DNA of 64,000 bases from NCBI GenBank assembly GCA_902531515.1, contig CACAEJ010000008.1:1-64000 (forward strand), written 5' to 3'. Each line of letters begins with the position of its first letter. Within the stretch, counting starts at the first letter, position 1. The position numbers were made by a program, and so were the translations under genes. This DNA comes from an uncultured Pseudohongiella sp. Its GTDB lineage: Bacteria; Pseudomonadota; Gammaproteobacteria; Pseudomonadales; Pseudohongiellaceae. Positions 30,561 through 41,970 of the stretch are shown piece by piece. The notes below the pieces were generated by a model that saw nothing but the letters and a program-made list of their open reading frames with translations, was not told the DNA's origin and searched no databases.

Positions 30561-33245
30561 TTACAATACACGCCTCAACACGTTTAACGGGCTCGTACTC
30601 ACCACTTCACGGGTTGAATTCATTCCGAGTCCCGCGATGATCAGCATTCCTAGCGCCGGCCCAGCAATCCATATCCAAGTATGGAATGAAAACTCCTGTT
30701 CAAAAATCTCTTCTTGTAAATAATAAACACTGGCTTCTGCGCCCAAGGTCGCAATCAACCCCGCAACCACTCCAATGCTCGCAAACTCAATTAACAGACT
30801 GCTAAGAATCAATTTGCGCCCGGCACCAAGAGTCCTCAATATAGCGTTCTCATGAAACCTCTCATCTAAGCTAGCGTTAACGCATGCCACAAGGACGAGT
30901 GCACCACAAAGCAGTACAAGAATAGAAATAAGCTCGATGGCTGATGTTACCTGAATAATTATTGTTTGGATTTGTTCTATTAGAGCATCAATCTCAATTA
31001 CAACAACCGTCGGAAACACCCTTACTAAATCATTAAGTAAAATTTTCTGCTCTCTTTCCATCAAAGCTGTTGATAGAAAGGTAGCACCTAAATGATCAAT
31101 TGTCCCAGGCGAAAAAATAATGAAAAAATTTGGCTGCATATTGTCCCATCGCACGCTCCGAAAACTCGAAACTTCAGCCGAAACTATTTGTTGATTCACT
31201 TCAAATTCGAGTCGGTCACCTAACTCAAGATCTAACCAATCTGCATATTCCTGTTCGATGGAAACAAAACCCGGTTCGGATTCATCTCCCCACCAAATTC
31301 CTTCCGTTATCATATTGTCGTTTGGAAGATTAGTTGCCCAAGTAACTTGGCGTCGACTTAAGCGCCCTCGAACTCGGCGCCCCCCAGTCGTTGCATCTTC
31401 GGTGTTTACAGGCGGCGCATCGGTTTGAGGATTCGTCTCCAATCCACCGGTAGCCGTTTGACTCTCCGGCTCCTCACTTTCAGATCCTTCGGTAAGAGTC
31501 GCTCTGCTGACCGAAACCTCACTCTCATCCCCGGGGTTGGGTAAGTCACCATTCACACGAGTAACTCTTGCGCTAACAAGAGGAAAAAACTGATTACCTT
31601 CAATACCATTTTGTGCGAAGAAACTTTCAATCCCGGGGATTTGACCTTGCGTGATATTCATCATGAAGTGGTTAGGTGTATTCTCAGGCAACTGCGCTTG
31701 CCACTCTTCAACCAAGTCAGTGCGAAGAAGCGTTAGTATAAGCAACGACATTATGGTAATTGAAAACACCATGACCTGAAGTACGTTTTGCTTTCTTCGC
31801 CTTCGAGTTGCGGTCATAGCGAGCAACCAAGCACTTCCTGCTTTCATTCCCGTTGAACTTGAGGTACGTAGAATAAAATAGGATATTACTGACAAAATTA
31901 GAGCGATCGCTGCAACCGCTAAAACTAAAACTGAGGTGAGAATCAGATCTTGGCTATACCAGTAAATCAACAATAAAGCACCAAGAGCTCCAAACACATA
32001 AGGAACATTATCCGCTATTTTTTGCTGACTGATGTCCTTGCGCAAAACTCTGAGTGGCGGCGTTTCTCTTAAAGCAAGCAAAGGAGGTAAGGCAAAAGAC
32101 AGCAAACAAATAACTGCCGTTAACCCGCCAACGACGAAAGGCTGGAGACCCGGCTCCGGCAGATCGACAAATAATAGCCTCTGTAGAACCGCCAGTATCA
32201 CTCCATGGATAAACCAGCCCAATAACCAACCGATCGCAACTGCAAGAGACGCAAGTACCAACTGTATATTCAAATATATGAACGAAATTTGCGATGATGT
32301 GCATCCAAACGTTTTTAGGATTGCCACGTAGTCATAATGCCTCTCGCTATAACGCTTGGCCGTTAGTGCTATTGCAACACCGGCCAGCAAGACAGCAAAG
32401 AGCGAGCTTAAGAGCAAAAAACTCTCTGCTCTTTCCAATGCCTCCCTTACCTCTTCACTTTCGTCGCGAATATCTCTGATATAGTAACGTCCTCGCCACT
32501 CCTCTCGCGAGCGAAACCACTCCTCGAAAGAATCTAGTTCTGCGATATTATCTGCCGCAAATAAATAACGATTACTTATACGACTTCCAAGTTGGACGAC
32601 ATTAGTAGACTCAAGGTCATCCATGTGTAACATGAGTCGCGGGCCCGCATTATCCATCATACTGCCGCCGCCTCGATCTGGCTCCGCCACAATGATTTTG
32701 CCCACGCGCAACTCTGCCTCTCCTACAGAAACAGAGTCTCCTATATCAATACCAAGTGCTGCTAATGCTCGAGCCTCAAGCCAGACTTCTCCTGGCATGG
32801 GTCCGCTTTGAATGGGCGTCCCCCTCACAAAGGCTTGTTCCGACACTATCACCTCTCCTCGAAGAGGATAGGAATCAGTCACCGCCTTTGCTGCAACAAG
32901 AATATTACCCGTGTCTGAAAATGCCATTGAAGTGAAAGACACAATTTCGGCGGTGGAAAGCCCTCTCGTCTGCCCCTCGACTAACACCTCTCTCGGTAGG
33001 TCACCTCGTCCGCTCACGATGCGATCTGCAGCCAACATATTCGCAGATTCTAACAGTAGAGCTTTTTCGAGACGATCGGTGAAAAGTGCGATTCCAGTTA
33101 TAGAAGTCACGGCCATGATCAAAGCAAGAAACAATAAGCGCAGTTCTCCACCTTTCCAATCCCTCCGAAGTAGTCTAAGAGATATTAAAAAAAGGTTTCC
33201 AATTGGCTTATTGTCTTTTAGTGTCGCTGAGGTTTCTTCTTCCAT
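30561..33245 (-). CDS. FtsX-like ABC transporter permease (YbbP-type)
   Basis: Multi-TM; SLRLLRRDWKGGELRLLFLALIMAV; C-terminal FtsX domain ILRTLGAGRKLILSSLLIEF. Confidence 0.88.
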   Translation of the reverse strand: MEEETSATLKDNKPIGNLFLISLRLLRRDWKGGELRLLFLALIMAVTSITGIALFTDRLEKALLLESANMLAADRIVSGRGDLPREVLVEGQTRGLSTAEIVSFTSMAFSDTGNILVAAKAVTDSYPLRGEVIVSEQAFVRGTPIQSGPMPGEVWLEARALAALGIDIGDSVSVGEAELRVGKIIVAEPDRGGGSMMDNAGPRLMLHMDDLESTNVVQLGSRISNRYLFAADNIAELDSFEEWFRSREEWRGRYYIRDIRDESEEVREALERAESFLLLSSLFAVLLAGVAIALTAKRYSERHYDYVAILKTFGCTSSQISFIYLNIQLVLASLAVAIGWLLGWFIHGVILAVLQRLLFVDLPEPGLQPFVVGGLTAVICLLSFALPPLLALRETPPLRVLRKDISQQKIADNVPYVFGALGALLLIYWYSQDLILTSVLVLAVAAIALILSVISYFILRTSSSTGMKAGSAWLLAMTATRRRRKQNVLQVMVFSITIMSLLILTLLRTDLVEEWQAQLPENTPNHFMMNITQGQIPGIESFFAQNGIEGNQFFPLVSARVTRVNGDLPNPGDESEVSVSRATLTEGSESEEPESQTATGGLETNPQTDAPPVNTEDATTGGRRVRGRLSRRQVTWATNLPNDNMITEGIWWGDESEPGFVSIEQEYADWLDLELGDRLEFEVNQQIVSAEVSSFRSVRWDNMQPNFFIIFSPGTIDHLGATFLSTALMEREQKILLNDLVRVFPTVVVIEIDALIEQIQTIIIQVTSAIELISILVLLCGALVLVACVNASLDERFHENAILRTLGAGRKLILSSLLIEFASIGVVAGLIATLGAEASVYYLQEEIFEQEFSFHTWIWIAGPALGMLIIAGLGMNSTREVVSTSPLNVLRRVL

Positions 33246-33249
33246 TAAT

Positions 33250-33948
33250 CTAATCCTTAGTAACATTCCCTGAAACAACTTCACCGGCAACTAGCCGCAC
33301 TTGACGATCGCAACGAGCTGCCAAACGCTCGTCATGTGTCACCAAAACCAAAGTTGTAGAAAACGCCTTATTCAAATCAAACAGAAGATCTACGATCTTT
33401 GCACCCGTAGCGGTATCGAGATTACCGGTTGGCTCATCAGCGAATAATATACGAGCCTCAGTTGCGAACGCTCTGGCAATAGCAATCCTTTGCTGTTCTC
33501 CCCCAGAGAGTTGGTTCGGATAATGGTGCCATCTTTCTGATAGACCAACTCTATCCAACAAATCTATCGCTTTTTCTTTCGCTGCCGCGTCACCTTTGAG
33601 TTCAATGGGCAGCATCACGTTCTCCAATGCAGTTAAACTTGGAAGCAACTGAAAAGATTGAAAAACAAACCCTACCAACTGACCTCTAAGAACTGCACGC
33701 TCTTCCTCATCAAGAGAAGAAAGTTCATGTCCATCAAGAATGATTTCGCCCGAAGATGAAACATCTAGTCCAGCCATCAGTCCCAAAAGGGTCGATTTCC
33801 CGGACCCAGAAGCGCCCACGATGGCGACTGCTTCACCGGCCTCAAATTTTAGACTAATTCCCTTCAGAATCGTCAGAACGCCTTCACTAGTGTCTACGGA
33901 TTTAACAAGATCCCGTGTCTCGATCATACTTGCCTTCGTCCCCGCCAA
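33250..33948 (-). CDS. ABC transporter ATP-binding protein (YbbA/LolD-like)
   Basis: Walker A GASGSGKST, LSGGEQQRIAIARAF signature, Walker B ILFADEPTGNLD. Confidence 0.93.
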   Translation of the reverse strand: MAGTKASMIETRDLVKSVDTSEGVLTILKGISLKFEAGEAVAIVGASGSGKSTLLGLMAGLDVSSSGEIILDGHELSSLDEEERAVLRGQLVGFVFQSFQLLPSLTALENVMLPIELKGDAAAKEKAIDLLDRVGLSERWHHYPNQLSGGEQQRIAIARAFATEARILFADEPTGNLDTATGAKIVDLLFDLNKAFSTTLVLVTHDERLAARCDRQVRLVAGEVVSGNVTKD

Positions 33949-34085
33949 ATTCCTCGCATTATAGTCTAATTCTATCGAAGAGTATTAATCGCTATAAATT
34001 GATTCGTGGCTTGATTACCCGATTAACACTGTAATCTGGCTTATCTATCAATTAAGATATTCTTACGCTGTAGGGAAATTTTAGG

Positions 34086-34715
34086 ATGACATCGAAATTA
34101 ATCAGGAAATTGCTGATATTTTCAGTCTTCATACCACTGCATGCTGTAAGTGCTGACAGCAATCTACCCTCGATTCTTGTGTTCGGAGATAGCCTGAGTG
34201 CGGCTTATGGTATTGAAGAGGAAGAAGGCTGGGTGAACCTGTTAGAGGAAAGGGTAAAAGGAGAGGGTTTATCCTTTCGAATCATCAACGGGAGCGTCAG
34301 CGGAGAAACCTCTACTGGTGGGGTGGAGCGTTTACCAGGTATGTTGAGTGCGTACAGTCCCAAGGTGGTAATTATAGAATTGGGCGGCAACGACGGCCTG
34401 CGAGGTTTACCTTTGAACCTACTCAATGACAACCTTAATAAAATGGTAGATATGATTCATGAAAGTGGTTCTTTAGCCCTCTTGGCTGGAATTCAAATTC
34501 CCCCAAACTATGGTCCTCGATACACGGTGCCTTTCACAGAACTATATTACGAAATCGCTGAGACTAAGCAAATAGCATTTATCCCATTTCTCATCGAAGG
34601 TATCCCTCAACAACCCGAACTCATGCAGGATGACGGTATTCACCCAAAAGCCGAGGCACAGTCCTTGATCCTTGACAATGTTTGGCCGTATCTACTGCCA
34701 TTGATAGAAAAATAG
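34086..34715 (+). CDS. tesA: SGNH arylesterase / thioesterase I
   Basis: ILVFGDSLSAAYGI, ELGGNDGLRGLP, DDGIHPKAEAQ. Confidence 0.9.
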   Translation: MTSKLIRKLLIFSVFIPLHAVSADSNLPSILVFGDSLSAAYGIEEEEGWVNLLEERVKGEGLSFRIINGSVSGETSTGGVERLPGMLSAYSPKVVIIELGGNDGLRGLPLNLLNDNLNKMVDMIHESGSLALLAGIQIPPNYGPRYTVPFTELYYEIAETKQIAFIPFLIEGIPQQPELMQDDGIHPKAEAQSLILDNVWPYLLPLIEK

Positions 34716-34721
34716 ATTTAT

Positions 34722-35468
34722 TTAAACGCCCCGGCCTGCCCTATTCGCCGCAATAGCAAGATACTTTTCGATTACAAATTCCAAGCCGTATTGAATCGAT
34801 TCCACAACAAGCGCATGGCCAATTGAAACCTCTAAAATGCTATCGATTTCTAGAAAACGAGCTAAATTCGACAGATCAAGGTCATGGCCAGCGTTAACGC
34901 CTATATTCAATTCTAATGCCCGAATTGCAGTCTCGGCGTATGTCAGCCAGCATGCAGACTCGGCCTCTGTTCCGTATCTTGACGCATATTCTTCGGTGTA
35001 CAACTCGATTCTGTCGGAACCTACCTCCGCAGCCTCATTCACTTGATCGGGAACAGGATCAAGAAACAAACTACTTCGGATTTTTTCTTCCCGAAGCATT
35101 GTATTAGTCTCAAGCAATAATGATCTGTTTTCTGGTATATCCCACCCATGATCAGAAGTTAATTGTCCAGGTTCATCTGGAACTAAAGTACATTGATCAG
35201 GAGCAACATCTTTGATTAAGTTAAGGAAATGTTGGCTTGGATAACCCTCAATATTGAATTCAACATCAGAATACGATCTCAGACAGTTACTGATATCGTA
35301 AACATCCTGTCTCGTGACGTGTCGTTCATCTGGACGAGGATGGACTGTAATTCCCTTAACGCCTAAAGTAATTAGTTTTTCAACATGCTCTACGACATCA
35401 GGAAAATTTCTACCCCGTGAATTCCTCAACAAAGCAATCTTGTTTACGTTAACACTCAACTTCGTCAT
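34722..35468 (-). CDS. pdxJ: Pyridoxine 5'-phosphate synthase
   Basis: LSVNVNKIALLRNSRG; GVKGITVHPRPDERHVTRQDVYD; VNAGHDLDLSNLARFL. Confidence 0.95.
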   Translation of the reverse strand: MTKLSVNVNKIALLRNSRGRNFPDVVEHVEKLITLGVKGITVHPRPDERHVTRQDVYDISNCLRSYSDVEFNIEGYPSQHFLNLIKDVAPDQCTLVPDEPGQLTSDHGWDIPENRSLLLETNTMLREEKIRSSLFLDPVPDQVNEAAEVGSDRIELYTEEYASRYGTEAESACWLTYAETAIRALELNIGVNAGHDLDLSNLARFLEIDSILEVSIGHALVVESIQYGLEFVIEKYLAIAANRAGRGV

Positions 35469-35481
35469 TCTTCTGTATCCT

Positions 35482-36255
35482 TTAGGTAAGAAAATCTATT
35501 GCAATTTTCTGGAATACCTGAGGTTTTTCGGCATGAAGCCAATGGCCAGCACCCACGATAGACTTGACCCTAGCGTTAGGAAACAATTTTAGCGTTTCCA
35601 ACTGATAGTCGTTTCTAATATAGTTTGACAAGGCTCCTTTCACGAACAAAACTGGCTTTCTAAAAACGCCAGAATCGGACGGTTTATCTCGCAGGGCTGC
35701 ATAGTTATGCTCAATAGATTGCAGATTTAAGCGCCATCGAAAACCATCGCCGTTACCACGGACTAAATTTGTCAATATGAACTTACGGGTAACCTGGTCA
35801 GCTATATAATCTTCCAGACAGGATTCTGCCTCACTGCGACTCTTTAAGGTACTTAATTTCAGTGCCTTCATTCCTTCTATAACATCAAGATGACCATCAC
35901 CACTATCCGGATATGACACTGGCGCAATATCTACTACGATGAGCTTTTTAATATAGTCGGGCCAACGGAGCGCTAACTCCATTGCAACCTTACCGCCCAT
36001 CGAATGGCCAATTACAGAGGCGGAGCTGATTTCTAAATCATCAAAAAGTTGAACAACATCTTGTGCCATAACGTCATAATTTAGAGTATCGTCATGAGGC
36101 GATTCTCCATGATTGCGAAGATCCACCCCATAAACCGAAAAATTTTCTGAAAATTGCTTGCTGTGCCAATTCCAGTTATTGAGGCTCCCAAACAGTCCGT
36201 GCAAAATAAATAGCGGCTCACCGGAGGTAGAATAATTTTGAAAATGAAGCCTCAT
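35482..36255 (-). CDS. Alpha/beta hydrolase (YbfF-like esterase)
   Basis: LFILHGLFGSLNNWNWHSKQ; VIGHSMGGKVAMELAL; VGAGHWLHAEKPQVF. Confidence 0.88.
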   Translation of the reverse strand: MRLHFQNYSTSGEPLFILHGLFGSLNNWNWHSKQFSENFSVYGVDLRNHGESPHDDTLNYDVMAQDVVQLFDDLEISSASVIGHSMGGKVAMELALRWPDYIKKLIVVDIAPVSYPDSGDGHLDVIEGMKALKLSTLKSRSEAESCLEDYIADQVTRKFILTNLVRGNGDGFRWRLNLQSIEHNYAALRDKPSDSGVFRKPVLFVKGALSNYIRNDYQLETLKLFPNARVKSIVGAGHWLHAEKPQVFQKIAIDFLT

Positions 36256-36258
36256 CCT

Positions 36259-36732
36259 CTAATCGAGCGATTTCAAGACATTTAGAACGTCTTCATGGTG
36301 AGTCTTTGTGTTTACCTTCGGCATCACAAATGCGATCCGGCCTTCTTTGTTTACAACAAAAGTGGAACGAATAACTCCCATAAATTCTTTACCCATAAAT
36401 TTTTTCAGTCCCCACACTCCATATTTTTCTGCCACACTGTGATCTTCATCAGACAGTAATGTGAAATTCAACGATTCCTTATCCTCGAATTTTTTTAATC
36501 GAGGAACCGGATCCGGACTGATACCCAGTGTCACCGTATCTAGATTGCCTAGTGTTCTTTTTGAATCTCTCATTCCGCATGCTTGAACCTTACATCCTGG
36601 AGTCATGGCCTTTGGATAAAAGTAGATCACAACATTCTTTTTATCTCGAAAATCTTTAATACTTACTGTCTTACCATTTTGGTCTTGTAGTGAGAAGGCA
36701 GGCGCCAAATTACCAAGTTTTATTGATGTCAT
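36259..36732 (-). CDS. bcp: Thioredoxin-dependent peroxiredoxin, Bcp type
   Basis: VVIYFYPKAMTPGCKVQACGMRD. Confidence 0.92.
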   Translation of the reverse strand: MTSIKLGNLAPAFSLQDQNGKTVSIKDFRDKKNVVIYFYPKAMTPGCKVQACGMRDSKRTLGNLDTVTLGISPDPVPRLKKFEDKESLNFTLLSDEDHSVAEKYGVWGLKKFMGKEFMGVIRSTFVVNKEGRIAFVMPKVNTKTHHEDVLNVLKSLD

Positions 36733-36849
36733 TTACCGTTCCTCTGTTGGGTTACAAATTGACCAAAAGTGAATTGTAGGAGTTTATCGCAAATACACTG
36801 AGTATTCATGTTCGTACTCTAAAGCGAGTTCATTTGCTAAGATGCGCAG

Positions 36850-37554
36850 ATGAAAAATTCTATATCAGTGGTAGTTCTGACTGGTGCGGGTATCTCAGCA
36901 GAATCGGGCATCAGAACTTTTCGGGCTGCAGATGGTTTGTGGGAGAATCACTCGATTGAAGAGGTAGCAACTCCTGAAGGTTTTAACTCAAGCCCAAAAC
37001 TGGTCTATGAATTTTATAACCAACGTCGACGACAATTAATCTCTGCGGAGATTCAACCCAACCTTGCCCACATTGCATTGGCAAAATTCGAGCATATGCA
37101 TGAAGGGCTTTTCCTTTTAGTCACCCAAAATATAGACAACTTGCATGAACGGGCCGGCAGTAAAAACATCCGGCATATGCATGGAGAATTATTGAAAATG
37201 CGTTGCATTCAGACAAATCAAATTTTTGAAATGCAGTACGATTTTAATGCACAAACTAATTGTGAATGTTGTCAGCAATCGGGAAACCTTCGGCCTCATG
37301 TTGTTTGGTTTGGGGAGATGCCGCTTTACATGGACGAAATACATTCGGCTTTAGCCAGCTGCGATTTATTTATTGCGATCGGTACTTCAGGAAACGTATA
37401 CCCTGCCGCCGGCTTTTACCACACGGCAAAAAGTGGTGGCGCTCAGACGGTGGAGTTGAACATTGAGCCGACAGAATCAGCTTTTGACAAAAGCATAAGG
37501 GGCGAAGCTACTGAAATTGTTCCTCGATATTTCGAAGGATTACTATCCAAATGA
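36850..37554 (+). CDS. cobB: NAD-dependent protein deacylase (sirtuin), CobB-like
   Basis: [46 protein letters not shown]; YxxR (FYNQRRRQL) associated with desuccinylase-type sirtuins. Confidence 0.93.
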   Translation: MKNSISVVVLTGAGISAESGIRTFRAADGLWENHSIEEVATPEGFNSSPKLVYEFYNQRRRQLISAEIQPNLAHIALAKFEHMHEGLFLLVTQNIDNLHERAGSKNIRHMHGELLKMRCIQTNQIFEMQYDFNAQTNCECCQQSGNLRPHVVWFGEMPLYMDEIHSALASCDLFIAIGTSGNVYPAAGFYHTAKSGGAQTVELNIEPTESAFDKSIRGEATEIVPRYFEGLLSK

Positions 37555-37582
37555 TTATCTAAGAGAGCCAAACCACCTTCTT

Positions 37583-39910
37583 CTATATACGAAAGCTGAT
37601 CTCGCAGGGCAACAAACATTCTTGATCGTTACATAATTGCAAGCCGATTTTCAATGATGCGCTAAAACTATCCGAATCACCTCTGTCGTGTTTTTTCCGC
37701 AACTTAGCAATTATCTGAAAACTATCTTTATACACGGGCACTTCAGAACTATCTGCAGTATCAATCGCACCCGAAGCAGGGGGGTAGTCGGCAGATAAAA
37801 CTCGCCACTCCTGCTCGTCTGAACTAACCTCTAGTGACAGTGGTGAATAGCTCCCTTCATCCGTTTGTGCTGCCGTGACATGCCATCCTGCGGCAATTTC
37901 AAACCCAACCCTTAATGCCTTCTGTGATGCGTGCTCGCTCTCACAGAGTTGGGCACTAATCTTTGCTAACCCTTGATTTGCATACTGAATTAGACTGAAA
38001 TCTTCCCTCCCAGCTGAATCGATTTGCCTCAGTATACTTGTATGGCTAATCGTATTATCGTTGACATCACCTGCAATTGAGTCCAATAATTTTTCAACCG
38101 TACTCTTATAATCAATTTCAGACTCAAATAGCGCGCTCCGATTATGAAGCTTATATAAACAACCTATCGCAGCGCTAATTGGTGACAATATTGCCCCATC
38201 TGTTGCGCTAAGTGATCGCGTGAGCTGCGGACCAACTTGATTAGACGGGCTTAAATATAGAATTCTTTTTTGAGAATCCCAAAATTCCTCGAGACATTTA
38301 TGCATGAGAAAATTTGCCTGCTGTAAATAGCTATATTTGCCCGTCAAATCGTATACGCAAATTAAAGCTTCTATAAGATTCACATAATCCTCAAGCTGGC
38401 CCTCTATTGATGCTTTCTGATTCAGATAAATTCGACTTAATCTGAAGTTTTTATCTACACATTTCTGGACAATTAGGTTTACCGCCTTTTCAGCCGATTC
38501 TATCCACTCAATTTCCGAAAAGTAGAACCCTGCTTGGCCGAGGGTGGATATAAACGCCGAGGCCCACGCAACAATAAGTTTGTCATCGCGCAAAGGATGC
38601 ACTCGCTGCTCGCGAAAATCGTATAACTTATCCAAAATGCTATCTAGCTTGCACTCAAAGTCCCTTCCATATTTACCTTCAAAATGTGCGAAAGAGTTCG
38701 TAAGGTAGAGGATATTTGATCCCTCAAAATTCCCATTCTCGCTTATTCCAAAAGCATCAACAACCAACTCGAACTCTTGTCTTTTCAATATATGATTTAG
38801 CTCATCATTGTCCCATGTAAAAAACAGACCTTCTCGGCCCTCACTATCAGCATCGGTAGCAGAATAAAAACCTCCCTCCGGAAGCTGCATGTCTCTGAGA
38901 ACATATCTTATGGTTTGCTTACAGACGCGCGCAAAATATCGATCGCCAAAAAATCGATAAGCCAACAAATACAAAAGCGTCAGTTGTGACTGGTTATAAA
39001 GCATCTTTTCAAAATGAGGTACGAGCCACTCTGAATCAACACTATATCGATGGAAACCACCAGCGACTTGATCATATATGCCGCCTCTCGCCATCGCCTC
39101 AAGAGCTCTCTTAACAAAACCGGCCGCGTTAGAATTGTTATCCCTCATTGCTCTTTCCAGCATGAAAAACAAGAGGGGCTCCTGTGGAAACTTTGGAGCA
39201 CCAGCCAAGCCGCCATGATTTCGGTCCTCTCTTTGAAACATAGCCTGCGTGACGGTGCTGGACAGACCATCAGCTATTGGTACCGATCGCTTCTCAGTTG
39301 CTATCATCCGGCCAATAGAGTCGCTGATCTTATTTGCACTGTCTTCTAATTCAGAGTACTTATTTTTCCAGTGATCCGAGATTTGTAGCAGTAGTTTGAC
39401 AAAGTTAGGAGGTGGAAAATATGTCCCTGCAAAGAACGGCTTACCGCTTGGTAGCAGAAAATTTGACATTGGCCAGCCCCCGTGACCCGATATCAGTTGC
39501 AAACCCGTCATATAAATCTCATCGATATCCGGGTACTGCTCTCGATCCATCTTTATACTAATAAAACTCTCATTTAAGACCTTCGCGACTTCTACATTAT
39601 CAAAACTTTCAACTTCCATAACATGACACCAATGACAAGTCGAATATCCTATCGATAAAAATATAGGACGGTTCGACGAGCGCGCAACTTCAAAGGCTTC
39701 TGTCCCCCAAGGAAACCAATTAACTGGGTTATGAGCATGTTGCAGGAGATAAGGAGAATCTTCATGAATCAGACGGTTAATGAATACAGTAGTCCCATCT
39801 GAATGGAAATGCTCAGTCCTCTTCTCATAGGTTCCCTCTTTGTCTCGCTCGGCCACGCGCAGCCGATCTTCCAACATACCTTCTTCATTTTTAGGGGTAA
39901 GGTCCGACAT
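37583..39910 (-). CDS. DUF255 thioredoxin-domain protein (YyaL/SPATA20 family)
   Basis: [68 protein letters not shown]. Confidence 0.93.
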   Translation of the reverse strand: MSDLTPKNEEGMLEDRLRVAERDKEGTYEKRTEHFHSDGTTVFINRLIHEDSPYLLQHAHNPVNWFPWGTEAFEVARSSNRPIFLSIGYSTCHWCHVMEVESFDNVEVAKVLNESFISIKMDREQYPDIDEIYMTGLQLISGHGGWPMSNFLLPSGKPFFAGTYFPPPNFVKLLLQISDHWKNKYSELEDSANKISDSIGRMIATEKRSVPIADGLSSTVTQAMFQREDRNHGGLAGAPKFPQEPLLFFMLERAMRDNNSNAAGFVKRALEAMARGGIYDQVAGGFHRYSVDSEWLVPHFEKMLYNQSQLTLLYLLAYRFFGDRYFARVCKQTIRYVLRDMQLPEGGFYSATDADSEGREGLFFTWDNDELNHILKRQEFELVVDAFGISENGNFEGSNILYLTNSFAHFEGKYGRDFECKLDSILDKLYDFREQRVHPLRDDKLIVAWASAFISTLGQAGFYFSEIEWIESAEKAVNLIVQKCVDKNFRLSRIYLNQKASIEGQLEDYVNLIEALICVYDLTGKYSYLQQANFLMHKCLEEFWDSQKRILYLSPSNQVGPQLTRSLSATDGAILSPISAAIGCLYKLHNRSALFESEIDYKSTVEKLLDSIAGDVNDNTISHTSILRQIDSAGREDFSLIQYANQGLAKISAQLCESEHASQKALRVGFEIAAGWHVTAAQTDEGSYSPLSLEVSSDEQEWRVLSADYPPASGAIDTADSSEVPVYKDSFQIIAKLRKKHDRGDSDSFSASLKIGLQLCNDQECLLPCEISFRI

Positions 39911-40085
39911 AGTGTGTTTTGACTACTCCAATAAAGTTGAGCGCTTTGGTAAATCCTTCAAACCAATTGGGACATTGAAGAAGAAGTGTACCGCGCATAC
40001 ATTCTACATTTTTTTAAAGGTATTATTCTGGTTAAAATCTTCGAGTAATGTTAGTTTGAAGGTCTAACCAGTTAGGGGAAAGTTT

Positions 40086-41939
40086 GTGAGCACGAAAGCA
40101 AAGAATTCAAGACGTTCATTTTTAAAAAATTCCGCAATGGCATCTGGAGCGGCCATCGTTGCTTCTTGTGCCAGTAACAATCAGCCCTTATTAACACAAC
40201 CACACACTCCTAATTTTTACCCAACACATAATGAACGTACTAAAGGTTGGTTGCGGTTTCTCTGGCAGAAATCGACCTTCCCCGACGACTGGAGCTACAC
40301 AGGCGAAGAAGAACTACCTTGGGGCATAGGCCTACCCCGAGACGAAATAGATTGGAACTACGATGGTAAAGGTCCACATCCGTGGTGGGACCAATACACC
40401 AGCGCACCCATGTTGAGCTACCCTCGCTTTGACCTTGTGGATTCAAGTTATGCTGTTATGCTTATGGCGGATCAGACCCCCGCTTGGCGAGAAGTTTACA
40501 CTCGCATCATGGACGAACTAGCTACAAGACATACAGCCTACTGGGCGGCCATTGACTGGAATACATTCATTGGCCCAAGTCCCAATAGAATGAAATTATC
40601 GGACTACCCTGAGTTAGCTCCTGGCTTTCAAGCTTGGCCCGAACGTGTGCGGGGCAATTATGATCGACCTGGCTGGACCGCTAACGGCGTTGAACCCTGG
40701 GGTCTACAACCCGACCCCATAGGTGCAGACGGCAATCTTTTCTTCCGAGGTTGGTTAAATCTCCTCCTATCAATATACAAGTACGTTTCCGGAGACAATA
40801 AGTGGGAACAACCATGGATGATTGCCGGCTACGAGAACGAACAGTTCGAATGGACCCAGCCCAGAATCGTTGAACACTTGTATAGACAATATACAGATCA
40901 CCCGGAGGGGCCCCAATGTGAGAACACCAAGATCTGGCCCATTTGCAACTCCTCAGCTGGACTGGGTATTTATCTCTCGGATCAACTCGGCACCTCTAAT
41001 GCGCATGGTGTTTTTGAAAATTGGATCGAGTTCATGAAGGATAACTACATGAACATAAATCCGCAGAATCAAATTGAATCAATTACCTTGTACTACGACC
41101 CGTTGGCCGACTTTAAGGTAAATTTCCCTGGAGTTGGTGCTGGTACTGGCTTAGCGTTTTACTTGATGCCGCAGTCACCAGAAATAGCGACGCATATCTA
41201 TGACTCACTGGCAAACACGCTAGGCTGGCGCGACCCCAAACGAGCGATACAACCCAGCGCTCAAGGTCTTGTGCTCGCCAAGGCGCTCGGTGACCATACC
41301 GCAGTTGCTCGACTCAGTGCGGCCGCTGAACGTTATTCGGAGCCGAAGTGGTTTGGTGAGAACATGGATAAGTTTGGTTGGTGGTTCAATAACGGAGAGC
41401 CTTGGCCTCGCGGACAAGGTTCGGCTCAGATGATGATTACCGAAATTACTGAGGGAAACTGGGTTGACGCTTTTAAAGTGAAACACCTCGATAAGTATGC
41501 TGCCCCTACCGTAGAAGGTATAGACTTTCCTGCACTGGGGGTTGACCAAGCTTGGAACGACAAAGAGAGCGGAGTCCTGCATGTAGGCACCTACGCTGCG
41601 GATAGAAATCGCTTAGGTGCGGAAACTTCCTGGCGGGTAACCGGTTTACCTAATACTAGGGATGTGTTCGTTCTCGCGGATGGGTCACCATTTCAGAACA
41701 TCGAAGTGATGAACGACAATTCAATTTTAATACGCTCTGATATCAATCATCACCGCTTCCAGATTTTCACCGGTTATCACGGACAACAAACTGCTCAGAC
41801 TAACGCTCCCGCTTCTCCAGAGGCGGACTCCGGCAATTTTACGGCCAGGCAACGCACCGCGGCTGAGAATGCGAAAGCTGCCGAGACCGTTATGCTTAGT
41901 GGATCTGCGAACTGTCCGTGCTGCGCAGGCGCAGCATGA
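40086..41939 (+). CDS. Tat-exported, possibly lipidated protein resembling linalool dehydratase/isomerase family
   Basis: GTG start; Tat motif RRSFLK, lipobox-like VASC; Trp/Tyr-rich; GPQCENTKIWPICNSSAGLG with two Cys 9 residues apart; C-terminal SANCPCCAGAA. Confidence 0.55.
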   Translation: MSTKAKNSRRSFLKNSAMASGAAIVASCASNNQPLLTQPHTPNFYPTHNERTKGWLRFLWQKSTFPDDWSYTGEEELPWGIGLPRDEIDWNYDGKGPHPWWDQYTSAPMLSYPRFDLVDSSYAVMLMADQTPAWREVYTRIMDELATRHTAYWAAIDWNTFIGPSPNRMKLSDYPELAPGFQAWPERVRGNYDRPGWTANGVEPWGLQPDPIGADGNLFFRGWLNLLLSIYKYVSGDNKWEQPWMIAGYENEQFEWTQPRIVEHLYRQYTDHPEGPQCENTKIWPICNSSAGLGIYLSDQLGTSNAHGVFENWIEFMKDNYMNINPQNQIESITLYYDPLADFKVNFPGVGAGTGLAFYLMPQSPEIATHIYDSLANTLGWRDPKRAIQPSAQGLVLAKALGDHTAVARLSAAAERYSEPKWFGENMDKFGWWFNNGEPWPRGQGSAQMMITEITEGNWVDAFKVKHLDKYAAPTVEGIDFPALGVDQAWNDKESGVLHVGTYAADRNRLGAETSWRVTGLPNTRDVFVLADGSPFQNIEVMNDNSILIRSDINHHRFQIFTGYHGQQTAQTNAPASPEADSGNFTARQRTAAENAKAAETVMLSGSANCPCCAGAA

Positions 41940-41970
41940 CATTGATAGCAGAGACCAAGTTACTTGCAAG

